A DNA stretch of 64,000 nt from Apiospora phragmitis. Lineage: Eukaryota > Ascomycota > Sordariomycetes > Amphisphaeriales > Apiosporaceae. A program made the translations under genes and the position numbers. Numbering within the stretch: position 1 is the first letter of the stretch; the number at the start of each line of letters is the position of its first letter. The notes beneath the pieces are model-generated. The model was given only the letters and a program-made list of their open reading frames with translations, ran no database searches and was not told the origin of the DNA. The stretch spans positions 868,001-932,000 of the forward strand of contig JAQQWL010000001.1 of assembly GCA_038363925.1 (NCBI GenBank), written 5' to 3'. Below are positions 25,020-36,914 of this stretch, piece after piece.

Positions 25020-25402
25020 CTATTGCGTCTTAACCTCCTGATCCAGCTCGACGGCCTTAACGTGCTCGTGGCTCTCCATGGTGCTCATGGAGTCTTTTAG
25101 GGAACTCAACACTGGTATTGGGCAAGAAGTGTCAGCTTGAGTTGAGATTGATGCGGCATTTGGGATAGGAAAGAAAGGCGAAGGTGTAGTAGGTAGCAAC
25201 ATACGAGAATCCCTTGATGAGGTTGTACTCGTGGCCGATCTTGCCGCCCTGGTCCTCGGCATGCTTCTTCGCAGCGGCGATGTGTTCGGCCGAAGCATCG
25301 GGCTTGCAGGTGACCTGTTCCGGTAGATGTTAGAAATCTTCATGGATGAAGAGCCAAACGAAACGTGCGCCACGACGGTAGACGTACAATGTAGGTAGGC
25401 AT
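25020..25402 (-). CDS. Small I9-type proteinase inhibitor (Pbi2-like), one apparent frameshift
   Basis: A free-standing inhibitor-I9 domain resembling the propeptide of subtilisins. Yeast Pbi2 inhibits vacuolar proteinase B in the cytosol and aids vacuole fusion. Three exons are read on the minus strand: 25402-25388 (MPTYI), 25314-25205 and 25111-25020, with introns of 73 bp (GTACGT to CAG) and 93 bp (GTATGT to CAG). Seen: VTCKPDASAEHIAAAKKHA, GGKIGHEYNLIKGFS, VEFPKDSM and a terminal VKAVELDQEVKTQ. The T4 tract at 25095-25098 (AAAA in the coding strand) has one base too many. Removing it gives 71 residues, the usual size. It is divergent from BMS1 across 0.86 kb. Confidence 0.82.
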
Positions 25403-26260
25403 CTTGGCTTGTGTAGATTCGCGGAAGAATCGCTTGGAGGTTGTTGGCTTTAGATAATGGGAGCGTAAAGAAGTGGGCTTGGGAGTTGATGTTTGTCTTG
25501 GGAAGAGGAGAAGCTGTCGAGGAGGCATGGGATATTAATAAGAGAAGAGGCCGCTGCCTTGTTTACCTACTGAGGATCCAACCCCATCAACAGCTACCTA
25601 ACCTACCTACCTAACCATACTACGAGAGCCTACGGATAGAGACAAAGGAGTGGGCGCGCACTGCATACGTCATGCCGCTAGCTTATGCCTAAGGTTGCCT
25701 CTTGAAGCCGAGCAGTCAGTCACGCACACCACATGAGACGAGACGACACGACATCTTCAGTGACCACACACACACACACATGCAACCAGGAACTGCTAGA
25801 ACAAGGACTGGTTTTCGCGGCCCAACCAAGTTTTTGGGAGTCAGCTCTTGTCGTGATGCATCTATCATAGACATACTAGTTGACCGATGTCTTACTTGCA
25901 TCTACTATACTAGTGGCTGCTTGGCAAACGACAACAGCAACCTGCGACGTCGTAAGTATGGGCAGAATGAGGGGTCATCATCACTGTTGCGCCGGCTGTA
26001 AGACTGGTTATCTTATCAAGCCCACTGCCCCTCCCCCCCAAGCCCCTCTTCCCATTGAGGGACTCCACGGTACGAAGGTACAAGTCATAGCGTCCCGTTA
26101 AACTGCCCCACATCGATAGAATCGATAAGCTCTGATTAGATAACCATCTCGAACTTTTTTTTTGCTGGTAAGAGAACTTCCCATATGGAGTGTACATAGA
26201 GATATCGATCCTGGCTTGTGAACGGTTCTGGTGCTTTTTACATGAGAAACGCCGCCCATC
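25403..26260. promoter_or_regulatory. Divergent intergenic region I9 inhibitor / BMS1
   Basis: The 858 bp between two divergently transcribed genes holds both promoters. It includes a CCTA-rich stretch (25585-25620, repeated CTACCTA), a short (CA)n run near 25767-25779 and a T8 tract at 26157-26164 close to BMS1. No gene is evident. Confidence 0.4.
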
Positions 26261-29200
26261 ATGGAGGACCAGTCGCATAAGCCTCATCGCAAGGCAAAAG
26301 AAAAGAAGAAGCACTCCGGAGGTTGGTAATTATCTTTTCCCTTCTCAATTGCCTTGTCCTAACCGCGTTTGTCCTTCTAGATGTCAATCCCAAGGCCTTC
26401 GGTGTTTCCAACCCGGGCAAGCTTGCGAGGCAAGCCGCTCGCTCGCAGGATATCAAAGAGAAAAGCTTTCACGTTCCTCTCGCCGACCGTACACCCGACC
26501 AAGCGCCTGCACCTCGTCTCGTCTCGATTGTTGGCCCGCCCGGCGTTGGAAAGACCACACTTCTGAAGTCGCTGGTTCGCAGATATGCTAAGGAGACCCT
26601 GCAAGAGCCCCAGGGCCCTATTACTGTAGTCACGTCCAAGAAACAACGTTTGACCTTTCAAGAATGCCCCAATACGTTAGAAGCCATGGTAGATACGGCC
26701 AAGGTGGCCGATATTGTCTTGCTGATGATTGACGGTAACTACGGGTTTGAAATGGAAACTATGGAGTTTCTCAACGTCTTGAGTGCCACGGGTATGCCAG
26801 GAAATGTCTTCGGTGTCCTGACTCATTTGGATCTTTTCCGAAAACCCCAAGCGCTGAAAGATGCAAAGAAGCGACTGAAGCACCGACTCTGGAGCGAGCT
26901 CTACAACGGCGCCCACCTATTCTACTTGTCGGGAGTGATCAACGGACGCTACCCTGACCGCGAGATCCACAACTTGTCGCGTTTCCTTTCGGTCATGAAG
27001 AACCCCCGACCTTTGGTCTGGCGTAACTCGCATTGCTACTCTGTCATCGACTCGTTCCGAGACATTACGCATCCTACAGCCATGGAGGAAGACAAAAGTT
27101 GCGACCGAACAATCGCCCTGAGCGGATACCTGAGGGGTACGAACCTTGCGGCCGAGGGACAAAGAGTTACGGTGCCTGGCCTCGGCGACTTCACCGTATC
27201 CCAAGTTCAGGCGTTGCCGGATCCATGCCCGACACCTCAAATGATACAGGCAATGGCCAAAATAACAGGAAAGACTGGCAGGAGGAGGCTGGATGAGAAA
27301 GACAAGAAAGTCCACGCGCCCATGTCTGACAGATCTGGTCTTAAGATCGATGGAGACGCAATCTGGATCACGCGGGAGAAGGGTTTCAACTTCGACAAGG
27401 ACGCCGAGGGCGTCGAACGCGGCGAAGGCGAAGAACTCATCATTTCACTGCAGGATCAGAAGAGGCTGCTCGGCCAAACCGATGATGGCGTACAACTTTT
27501 CCGTGGCGGCGAGAAGATCTCGAAGGTCGCCGAGGAAGAGGACACTGGCAGGAAGAAGCACAGAACCGTCAGGGTGGCCGAGAGAGACGAGGACGAAGAT
27601 GAAATCGTGGACGATGAGGGCTTCGTTAGTAGCGGAGGAGGACGCTGGGTCTGACGAGGAAGCCGAGTTCAGTGAACAGAAACTGGGCAAACTTTTCCGG
27701 CAAGATAAGGACAAGGCTGGTAATGAAGACGACTTCGCCTTCGCCGACAGCGACTCCGATATGGGTGATCTTGGCTCCGAATACGAGGACGAAGAAGCCG
27801 ATGATGATTCGGACGACGATGCAGATCTCGACGACGAATACCAAGCAGAAAGCCGATGGAAGGAGAACCTGACGCAAAGAGCATCGAGTATGTACGGCAA
27901 GCGTCCATCATATCGAACTGCTGACCTTGCGCGGCTGATGTACAGTACATCCATTTCTGCTGATGAGGTTCTACAAAGATGGAAAGGCGAGGTTGAGGAG
28001 GAGGAAGACGAAGACGACATCGAAGCAGCTGACGAAGATGATTTCTTCAAGAAGACCAAGAATGAAAAAGACGCAATAACCGATGATCGTGCTTTGCCTG
28101 CCTACGACTACGAGCAACTCGCTGCCAAGTGGGCCCTAGAAGATAACATCGAGCTCATCCGAGAGCGATTTACCACTGCGAATCTCAATGGCGCTGACGG
28201 GGAAGGTGAAGATGGCGAAGACGGGTTTGGGAACGAAGACAGTGAGGGTGATGGAGAATTTGAGGATCTTGAAACTGGCGAAGTTCACAAGGCCGAATCA
28301 AAGCCATTGGAAGACTTCGACGAGGAGCGTGCCCAGAACGCGAAGCGTAAAGAGGAACTGAAGCTTCGGTTCGAACAAGAAGATCGTGAGGGTTTTGCCA
28401 ACGATAAGGCCAATGCTCGGCGTGAAGCTGGTGCAGATGCCGACGAGTTCGGCGAGAACGAATGGTATGACAGGCAGAAGGCTGTCATCCAAAAGCAGCT
28501 TGACATCAACAACGCCGAGTTCGAGGCACTGGATGAGTCGCAGCGTGTCAGTGTTGAGGGATACCGCGCCGGCCAGTATGTGACCATTACGATCGAGGGT
28601 GTGCCAGCCGAGTTCACCGAGAACTTCGATGCTCGTATGCCAATAATTGTTGGTGGAATTACTCCGACTGAAGACCGATTCGGATTCTGCCAGGCAAGAA
28701 TCAAGAGACATCGATGGCATAAGAAGATCCTCAAGTCCGGAGACCCTCTTATCATCTCTCTGGGTTGGCGCAGATTCCAGACTCTGTAAGCACCATCCCC
28801 TCTACACGTTCCAGTCGACATTAGGATGCCCAAGCTAACTGAATACACCCAGTCCCATGTATAGTATATCCGACAATCGGACAAGGAACCGCCTACTAAA
28901 GTACACTCCTGAGCACATGCATTGTTTTGCTACCTGGTGGGGTCCTCTGATAGCACCCAACACTGGTTTCGTTGCTTTCAACACCTTGTCGTCCCAGAAC
29001 CCTGGCTTCAGAATTGCTGCCACGGGTACGATTTTGAGCGTTGATGAGACGACCGAGACTGTCAAGAAGCTCAAGTTGACCGGTGTACCTTACAAGATCT
29101 TCAAGAACACTGCTTTCATCAAGGATATGTTCAATTCGTCTCTTGAAGTGGCCAAGATGGAGGGTGTGGCCATCAAGACGGTTTCCGGCATCCGTGGTCA

Positions 29201-29809
29201 GATCAAGAAAGCTCTAAGCAAGGACGATGGCAAGTTCCGTGCTACCTTCGAAGACAAGATACTGATGAGCGATCTTGTGATTATGCGCGCCTGGTATCCT
29301 ATTAAACCCCACCGTTACTACAACCCTGTGACGAATCTTCTGGGAGGATGGCAGGGCATGCGGTTGACTGGCGAGGTTCGGCGAGACCAAGGCTTGCCCG
29401 CGCCGCAGAACAAGGACAGTAAGTATAAGCCGATTGAGAGAGCAACGCGCCATTTCAATCCTCTGAGGGTGCCCCGTGCTCTGCCGCCGAGCTGCCCTAC
29501 AAATCCCAGATCATCCAGACAAAGGCTCAGCGCCACAAGACGTACACGCAGAAGCGTGCCGTGGTTTTGGGAGGCGAGGAGAAGAAGGCGCGCGACCTCA
29601 TGCAGAAACTCACGACCATTCGCAAAGACACCATCGCGAAGCGTCACGCCAAAAAGGAGGAGAAGCGTGCGGAATTCCGCAAGAAGATGGCGACTCTCGC
29701 TGAGAAGAAGGAACAGCGCGAGAAGAGAGAGACTAAAGACTACTGGCGCCAAGAGGGCCGCAAGAGGAAGGCGGACGAGAGCGGCGGCGGCGGGAAGAGG
29801 AGACGATAG
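26261..29809 (+). CDS. BMS1: Ribosome biogenesis GTPase Bms1 (two apparent frameshifts)
   Basis: Bms1 is the essential GTPase of the small-subunit processome; it recruits Rcl1 and drives early 40S maturation in the nucleolus. Three exons have introns at 26322-26380 (non-consensus GTTGGT donor, TAG acceptor) and 28786-28852 (GTAAGC to CAG). Seen: a basic N-terminus (HKPHRKAKEKKKH), G1 loop GPPGVGKTT (residues 72-80), the Bms1 hallmark VADIVLLMIDGNYGFEMET, THLD, LFYLSGVINGRYPDREIHNL, a long acidic middle (27600-28280) and the C-terminal AARP2CN/DUF663 region with GQYVTITIEGVPAEF and HCFATWWGPLIAPNTGF. Homology-like frame changes occur at about 27633-27640 (one extra base in GGAGGAG) and 29479-29483 (one missing). 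They cancel, and the total is 1,140 codons plus stop. The protein ends in a Lys/Arg-rich tail. Confidence 0.93.
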
Positions 29810-30970
29810 TCCTGTTCTCGTTACTCGGATTTGCGTGCTGTGTTTCTATCAAAACAAGCTGTATACTTAGACATATAGTATCTGCCCGGCTTAGAGGCGT
29901 ATATAAAACCTTTTATTTTCATGATGCCAGACGTCTCTTGTTCAGCATCTGTAAGTCACTATTGTAACAGGCAATGTTAGCCAGCCCCTGAATCTGGAGT
30001 TAGGGTAGATTTAGAAGCCTGTTGCTGCGATGGGGAAGATGCCGCCAAACCAGATGCCAGCTCAGCAAGGTAAATAATGATAAGCATAATAAACACATCT
30101 TTCAGTTCCGAGAGACCTATCTGGTCGCCCCTTCATCTTGAGGCGGCGCTACGTTGTGTTCCATCCATGAGTGTTTTCAGTGCTTGCCGACGCACTTGAG
30201 CATGATTCTGGAGAGTTATAATCAAGGCCAGCAAAACAGCCACAATACTTCCGTCGTCTTCGCTTTCGGTTTGCCGTTTTAGGTTATGCACAATAGGAAC
30301 TACGGGCTGCACTAGCGATCAGCAAGGCACCTTGGCGGCCCTCGTATCGTCTGGTCGGGACTCGGTATACTGGTACGCATGTGTAGCTGCCACACACTTC
30401 ATCTTAAGCCGCCCATGTTATTCACCTCATACTAGAGCACCATGGCCCACCACGAAGCAGCTACGCCTTGGCTACTCCGAGGAACAGATGCCGTTGACAC
30501 GCATGAACCACCATATCCATATAGTTCATCACCAGCATAACACAAGCATTACCATTGAGTATCCGTTTCTTATGTAAAGATTGGGCAACAGAAGGGCCCC
30601 CAAAAAACATACGTCGGTTGCACTTGAGTTAAGGACCATAACAAGCTCGCCTAGACACCGCAATACCCAGCTGGGCTCACGGTATGCGGTCTAGTCAGTG
30701 AACTTGGCCCACGAGGTTCAACGTATCTTCTGAAGTCGCCAAGCCAAGCCAGGTTTGGGCTAACGCTTCAACGGCCACCGTAAACACACAGCACATCTCG
30801 TGTTGGGGGGCTCAAACATGCTCTAGTTCGTACATCAGGTGCTTATAATATATCCCCTTGTTCATCCTCGTTCGAACAAGGACATCGGAACGTTGCTGTG
30901 ACTTGCTAACCACGTCTTCTCCTCTCTCCTCCCCATCCAGTCACTGGACCCCTCTTCTTGCTTCACCACG
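29810..30970. other. Intergenic between BMS1 and BIM1-like gene
   Basis: About 1.16 kb in tandem orientation with no recognisable gene. It contains the BMS1 3' UTR and the promoter of the secreted-protein gene. A TATA-like TTATAATATAT at about 30843-30853 lies roughly 120 bp before that gene's ATG. Confidence 0.45.
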
Positions 30971-31597
30971 ATGCGTGTTCATATTGCATTGCTCGCCTTG
31001 TTCGGCCTGCTGGCCGATGCGCAGTCCTGGATGCGGATGACCAGCCCGAGGCCCATCACCAAGAGGGGACCCGGTGGGCCATGCGAAGACATGGATCCCT
31101 ACGACCGGTCCCACGTCCAAGAGTGGCCCGTCAATGGCCATGACGTCGGCCTCGCCTTCACCACGAGCAACTCCTTCGTCACCCTCCAAGCGACGCTAAT
31201 CAACAATGGTTCCATCTACGACTTCGAAGACCTGCAGTCGCAGATTCACATCCACCGAGCGGATGACTACTGCTTCATGCGCATCCGGGGCATTGACGAG
31301 TGGATCGGCGAGCCTGCGCTCTTCCAGGTCAAGCAATATGTCCCCGGCCATGGCTACAACTTTACGGTATGTCTGGAAAGAACGGCCCCATGTGCAGGCG
31401 AGAGCGCACTTGGGCGAGATAATAGGCTGACCGAGGCCCAACAGTGTGCGGCCATCAAATTCGTCGAAGGAGGCCCGCACAAGCCGACCTGCCGCGGCTT
31501 CCACGAGCAGCTCGAGGGGGTGGTAGCGAACCCGCTAGATGGTCCGCCGATGCAGGAGGGCGATGGGGAAATCAAGTATGTTGAAGCCGACGAGTGA
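30971..31597 (+). CDS. Secreted BIM1/X325-like (LPMO-related fold) protein
   Basis: BIM1/X325 proteins share the lytic polysaccharide monooxygenase fold; characterised members bind copper and act in copper uptake or at the cell surface. Seen: a signal peptide (residues 1-17, cleavage after LADA), a GPCEDMD segment, WPVNGHDVGLAF, and the family-like end DYCFMRIRGIDEWIGEPALF, QVKQYVPGHGYNFT and CAAIKFVEGG. A GT-AG intron at 31367-31444 (GTATGT to ACAG) removes 78 bases in frame, giving 182 residues; unspliced it reads through as 208. The mature N-terminus is QSWMRMTSP: the usual copper-binding first His is replaced by Trp or Ser-Trp. Copper binding is therefore doubtful. Assignment is by pattern, not by search; a generic secreted beta-sandwich protein is the alternative. 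Confidence 0.62.
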   Translation: MRVHIALLALFGLLADAQSWMRMTSPRPITKRGPGGPCEDMDPYDRSHVQEWPVNGHDVGLAFTTSNSFVTLQATLINNGSIYDFEDLQSQIHIHRADDYCFMRIRGIDEWIGEPALFQVKQYVPGHGYNFTVCLERTAPCAGESALGRDNRLTEAQQCAAIKFVEGGPHKPTCRGFHEQLEGVVANPLDGPPMQEGDGEIKYVEADE

Positions 31598-32672
31598 GAA
31601 GAGTACGACAACGATGTCTTAGACAAGTTGCTTGAGGCGTGGCATCAATAGTCGGCTTTCCTTCATACCTGACAAGCGTGGGATGTCACATAATAAGTCC
31701 TAACGGCTATTTTGTTCTTTTTTTCTCGAGCATAGGGCCACATGAGCACCAGATAGGAAGTTGGAAGCCCCAGATCACAAATGTACAGCCGCTTTCGGAC
31801 AAGCTGTACCTCCCGTCGGAGGAACCGCAGCAGAGACACTATAGTACATACAGTACAACTTAATACATGACATCTATAGTACTAATGCATAACATAATCC
31901 ATGATGGATTAGGCCAGCCAATTCGACCGAGCTGCGGTAGAGTCAGTAGGGCCAGTAGAGATAGAATAAAGAGGCATAAGCTTTGCTATTGGCTGCCTTC
32001 AATTCGACGAAATCAATATCAATTACGGAAATCCCTGCGAACGATGCCGGACAGCCGAGGTTGGACATCGATGTCTGATTGGCCAGAGGACCGGCGTATT
32101 TTCCGGAGTTTTTTTGCTTTTACTGCCTGGGATCACCATGACCAACCAGTCTAAATCATAAGTAGCATTTTTCCCGTGGGAAAATTCTCACGAGATGGTA
32201 ATTTACCATCGACATTCGACCAAATACCATGGCAAGGGTTACTGCACCCTTGTTCCTTGCCTGCGCATGACGTGTAATGACGGATGGAAGGGAGGGTCGG
32301 TGTAGAGGTTGGGGAGTCCCAAAGATGGTTGATCATGCAACTTGGGCGGAGCAACGCGGCTTCTATCGTATAGTTAGATAGGAGTTGCAACTTTGGGGGG
32401 GGCCACGGAGAGGGTGGCAGAGGAGGATCAGAGACAGAAACATACATATGATACTAACCTTGGCATGAGAGTCGCCCGGAGGTAAGTCTCCTTGCCATGC
32501 CTATACATCTAGGTATGTTACCCACTCCCGACTCTCCCTTTTCTGCTGCTCGGGCAGCCATACCGGCGACGCCAAGCAAACGCCCTCAAGTATAACCTGG
32601 ACTATCCCCATCATTCGATTTTGCAGGCGGGTAGTCGTCGACAGCAGTCTATCACACTCATACCATCCTATC
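31598..32672. other. Intergenic between BIM1-like gene and Zn2Cys6 gene
   Basis: About 1.07 kb in tandem orientation. No gene or structured repeat is recognised. Confidence 0.45.
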
Positions 32673-34501
32673 ATGCATCATCAAAACACCCAACATACTC
32701 GGCACCGCCCTTTAGCGCCCAAGGGCAGCCCCCATCCTAGAGTACTGGCACCTCAACCTGACCTGAAGGGCAATATAAGACCCAGGCGTCAGATAACCAA
32801 GCGTGCCGTAAGTCTGAACGGTGCTATACAAACCCATATAATGCACCCGCCCTTTTCCCGACTTCTGGACTCTCTACTGAATGTTCTTCATATCCAGTGT
32901 AAGCCATGCCAAGCGAAAAAGGTCAAGGTATGGCTCCTCCCAAAACCGAGCGGCGCAGCTGCATGGGCGTCGTCATGCACCCCTTCTACTTCCCACCTAA
33001 TAGCCTTGGGTCCTTTGCTAGTGTGACGGCAACTCGCCATGCGCGCGTTGCACCCTGCGCGAGGTAGAATGCGTTTCCAGTGTCCTCAGCGACAAGGCCT
33101 CTTTGCAAAATGCCCGTGCCAATTTGGAAGACTACAAGAGCGTCTTCGCCGCTCTACGAAGCGGAAGCGATGGAGAGGCAGCTGAGATATTGGCACGCCT
33201 GAGAATGGGCATGGATGTCAGCGTCATTGCGGTGCTTTTGCGGGAAGCCCCGGGCGAAACCCCAGCTTCCTGCCCCCAAGGCCAACACACGCAGTTGAGT
33301 CCCTCGAATCCGCACAAGCCGACTTGGTCGTTGCGCACGCTCGAGCAAAGCTTCCTCTACGGATATGAGCTAGCATGACACGAAAATATGGCAAGAGCCT
33401 CTGCTGCAGGTAAGCTACCTACAATGAGCCCTCGACTTGCCGTATTATATATAAATATATATATATCTGAGATGTGCTCTAGCTCCGATTCTTTGGTAAC
33501 CTGCCGTTCTCGAGCGGATTCAAGGCGAACCATTACCCGGCGAAGGTCCAGGATGTGCAGGTATCGAATATTTGCAATGATCTTTGGGCGGCCGTGCCGG
33601 CAAACTGCCGCCCCGGAGGTGTGTTGCTCTGATTCCCAACACGTAACCCTTCACTTTTGGTCTAGGTTTGCTCACGATATATGCAGGATACCTTACCAAG
33701 GGTGCTCTCTCGGGATACTTGACATCGCCCATCAGCTGATTGCCGCCGGCACGCCGGCGCGCGTGATCAACGGGGAACGCCACAACGTGTTGGCCGTCGC
33801 CAGCCCCGCCGAGTTCGCCCGGTCGTCGCTCCTGTCCCAGTGGGCGGCCAGATTCATCTTCAGCATCACGGGCACGACCCGCAGCCTCACGTCCATTACC
33901 GCCGCCTGGCGTGTTTGGGTCCTGATGCGGTGGAGGATCGATCCATCGCCCGAGACGTATGCGGCCATGCCGGAATGGATGCGGCCTACGATCAAGCAGC
34001 TGCTGTATCCCCATGTGGAGATTGTTGATTTGGTTGCCTATCCCAAGCTGCGAGACGCGGTGATTTCCCGGCCTTCTGCGCAGGCCCACCCGGATCTCGT
34101 GTGGCTGATGGATGCGTATCGAGGTTGCAGGTAGGAGGCCCATTCTGAAACCAGCATCACACACACGGCGCTTATGCTTGGATGGAAGCATCGTCTAACT
34201 CGGGTACATTTGCAGATGCAGCTTTGCTATGGAATTTCCCGAGATCGTTTGTTACAACAAGACAACTGGCCAGCCGGACTTCACAGACCACGCAAAGGTA
34301 TGCATTTAACCGCTGGGTAACACGATGTATAACCCCCTTGCCGTGGTGGAAACTTACGAGGACTATGGACAGGCATGCGTCGCAGACCTGGACAATTGGA
34401 CAATTGGCCCAGTTTTCCGCCGGTATCTACCGAATATGGACCAGCTCGTGGACATTGGCCTCGATGATGATTTCCCGGAGCCGAGGACACCGCTAGGATA
34501 G
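32673..34501 (+). CDS. Zn(II)2Cys6 transcription factor with C-terminal DUF3425-like domain
   Basis: A predicted nuclear DNA-binding regulator; target genes are unknown. Exon 1 runs from the ATG to about 32809 and encodes RPRRQITKRA. Exon 2 (about 32898-32927) encodes CKPCQAKKVK. Exon 3 resumes at about 33024 with CDGNSPCARCTLREVEC. Spliced, this is a perfect C-x2-C-x6-C-x5-C-x2-C-x6-C cluster divided by two introns. A short coiled linker (LEDYKSVFAALRSGSDGEAA) follows. After further introns comes a DUF3425-type block: SPAEFARSSLLSQWAARFIF, AAWRVWVLMRWRIDPSPETY, MPEWMRPTIKQLLYPH, then CSFAMEFPEIVCYNKTTGQP and DNWTIGPVFRRYLPNMDQLV to the TAG at 34501. An in-frame TGA at 33376-33378, and unclear junctions at 33380-33690 and 34297-34360, mean the exact model is uncertain; indel errors are likely. 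Confidence 0.72.
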
Positions 34502-34879
34502 CTGGATCGTCAGACCCCTTCTGGCTATGTGATGACCATGGACCATAGATTTGGTGGGCGATTATAGAGCCGCGTAGTTTTCTTATAACGAAGGAGACGT
34601 CCGCGTAGCAGAGTATCTCTAGAGAACGACTTTGGAAGTCAGTAGTAACCTAGCGACCTGGTATTCTCTCGCAGATCTTTTCTCTGTTTTCCGCGTCAAC
34701 TTCGCAACCTCTTCATCGAGAATCCCGCACGGTGTTTCGCCCGCGGGCGGAGGGTTGGGTCCGCTCCATTCTCCGGAAGTAGACGGGCCAGCGCATTGGG
34801 GCAAGAAGGGCGGATTTTAATTAACCTTGGAAGAACGTGGTGGCCACAGTAGGTGCAGAGGCGTGTTCGTCATACCACG

Positions 34880-35293
34880 AAAGGGCCGTGTATGTTTATA
34901 GGAGGGGTGTTTGTTTGTAGCCAGACGATACATCTCGACACTCCGAGTGGTCCAGGAGGTAGCGGGCCAGATCCACCTAGCGTGCAGCGCAGGCGTCGAT
35001 GAGATCTCGTGGCATGCTGGCCCTCACCGACTGCGATCCTGAGTTTCTTGGTACGTGACGAGGGTGCGGTAGGCTTCAATACTTTCATTCACCACGGCAC
35101 ACAAGAAGACATCTTTACTGCGACCCGAGCTAGAGTGAACCGCGCCGTGTTTTGCGAGGTACGCTTCGAGCGCCACGGCATTGTTCCGTCTGCTACTGTC
35201 AGCCAGAGTCTGGACGCAGGTTGCCCACTCTTGGAGCTCTTCGTGGTCGTCGAACCCATACGATGGAGGCGACGATAGGTTCGCCATATCCAC
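34880..35293 (-). pseudogene. Ankyrin-repeat protein remnant or error-disrupted small gene
   Basis: From an ATG at 35293 the minus strand reads HEELQEWATCVQTLADSSRR, then RNNAVALEAYLAKHGAV and CAVVNESIEAYRTLV, the helix-turn-helix spacing of ankyrin repeats, before a stop at 35024. In another frame immediately downstream it continues LIDACAAR, a stop, VDLARYLLDHSECRDVSSGY and KQTPLL, again ankyrin-like, so at least two disruptions are present. No start or terminal domain partner is visible. It may be a decayed ankyrin gene or one hit by the indel errors seen elsewhere. Function is unknown. Confidence 0.4.
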
Positions 35294-36641
35294 TGAAGAT
35301 TGCGATGAATACTACTTTTCGACGTGCCCTGATGCGACTCTGGGCCTTCTTCGACAAACAACTTTCATGGCGCCCTGGGCGAAGGGTTTAGATGGGACCA
35401 CTACACCAAACAACCCAAAAGGAAGAGAAATGAGCCGCCCTGGCTTTGGGTACCTTGAGAGTTTGGATTGGCCAAAATATCTTTGAGAACTTTGCACAGG
35501 CTGTCTCTGAAATAATCGGTCACTCGCCATTCGCTTCGATGATCCCATGGTGCTTAGAAGACATTTGAGCCGCGGAAAAGGCCAAGCGGAAAGGACGGCC
35601 CAGACGGGATCTTGCCAGTGGAGAGTTATTGTTGTTGTTATTGCCTTGTCGGCGGTATGTTTATTACAATTCGTGTCGCTCGCACATAGCCTCTGGACGT
35701 TAATGAAATATTCCAAAGCTGGTTTGACAGTTACAATACGTCAAAGTTAAGACACTCGATCTCCCGTGGTAAACTAGCGGTTCGTTCAAACTGCCGTTTT
35801 AGGTAATTGCCGAGAGGAGGCTAACCATGATCTGCCAGGGAAAGGCCGACAAGTCGCGGAGAAATTATGTCCGCGGTTGGCGGTCGGGACATCAGATGAA
35901 ATTTTCTGGATAGGATCTTAAGATTAGCAGGGTAGTCGGCGATTGCGAGCCTCGAGATGGCTTTGAGACCCCGCTGTCGGGGGACGTGCTGGTCAATTTC
36001 CAGACGAGGTCATCGTCTGGAGTTGCCCATGGCCATGCTAGCCCGTCTCAGAAGCAACCCCCCGTTGCGGCCCCACTTGCGCGTTTCCAGATGATTGCAA
36101 ACCCCCTGGATTTTGGCGATGTCGCTATGCCCGACCTGGTCGATATGATCCCCCGTCACCTCTCCCATCCACCACCTCGGCGCGAACCAAGCATGCGGAT
36201 TGGACCAACGCACTCCCATCTCCACTTGGATCGTCGCAGATACAGCACCAACACATGCATCCTAGACTCAAGTCATATCAGGAGCACCCGCACTGCCGGG
36301 GGTCTATGCTGGTCTGCCGGGGGCTGCGACCTTGAGGCTCTGCGAGTCAACGGCCACTCCAGTCTGTGATTCGGCCTTCATCATGTCATTGGCAAGGGTG
36401 TTGCTACAAAACGCTATCACGACATGGGACGAAACCGTTACCCAATATCAGGAACCAAGCAAGGACCCCCCTCGGTCCATGTCAGCCGACATTTCTCTGG
36501 GCCTCTTCGGCCAGACGTGGGGGGCCCATGATCCATCCAGTCTTGAGGTGAAGGACCGTTCGTTATTCGGAAGAAGCCAGCAGTGCTGTCTCTGGCCGAG
36601 TGGTGGGGGGAAAGGAGGTTTGTAGGTTGCGTCCAGGAAAG

Positions 36642-36648
36642 TATATAG
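36642..36648 (+). promoter_or_regulatory. TATA box candidate for the AA16 gene
   Basis: TATATAG lies 273 bp before the AA16 start codon. That would place transcription start near 36675 and leave a 5' UTR of about 240 nt rich in pyrimidines and CAA, common for highly expressed fungal secreted-enzyme genes. Confidence 0.4.
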
Positions 36649-36914
36649 AGAGGCCATGAGTCGCGGCACTCTCTTCGATTCTTTTGCTACTCTCTCCAGC
36701 AGTCCAGTTCAGATCTCTTCCTCCCTTCGCTTTTAACCATCTTCATTCTTTTCAGGTCGGTGACCTCCACGTTCTTTCTACACTCTACCACGAGACCCAT
36801 TCACAGCACAGGTGCAACCTTTCAGCCCGTTTTCCAAAAACAGATACTAGCAACCTTGCTATAGCCAGCCGCTTCTTCAAAACACCAATCACCACCACAG
36901 CAAATTTCGTCAAG

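Larger units (their letters stand above)
34502..36914. other. Intergenic region with an ankyrin remnant and the AA16 promoter
   Basis: About 2.4 kb. The minus-strand ankyrin-like remnant at about 34880-35293 is listed separately. From 35300 to 36600 I find no recognisable gene. The last 300 bp form the AA16 promoter and 5' UTR; GTGGGG motifs near 36518 and 36603 match the SYGGRG consensus of the carbon catabolite repressor CreA/Cre1, though such short sites are common by chance. Confidence 0.4.
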
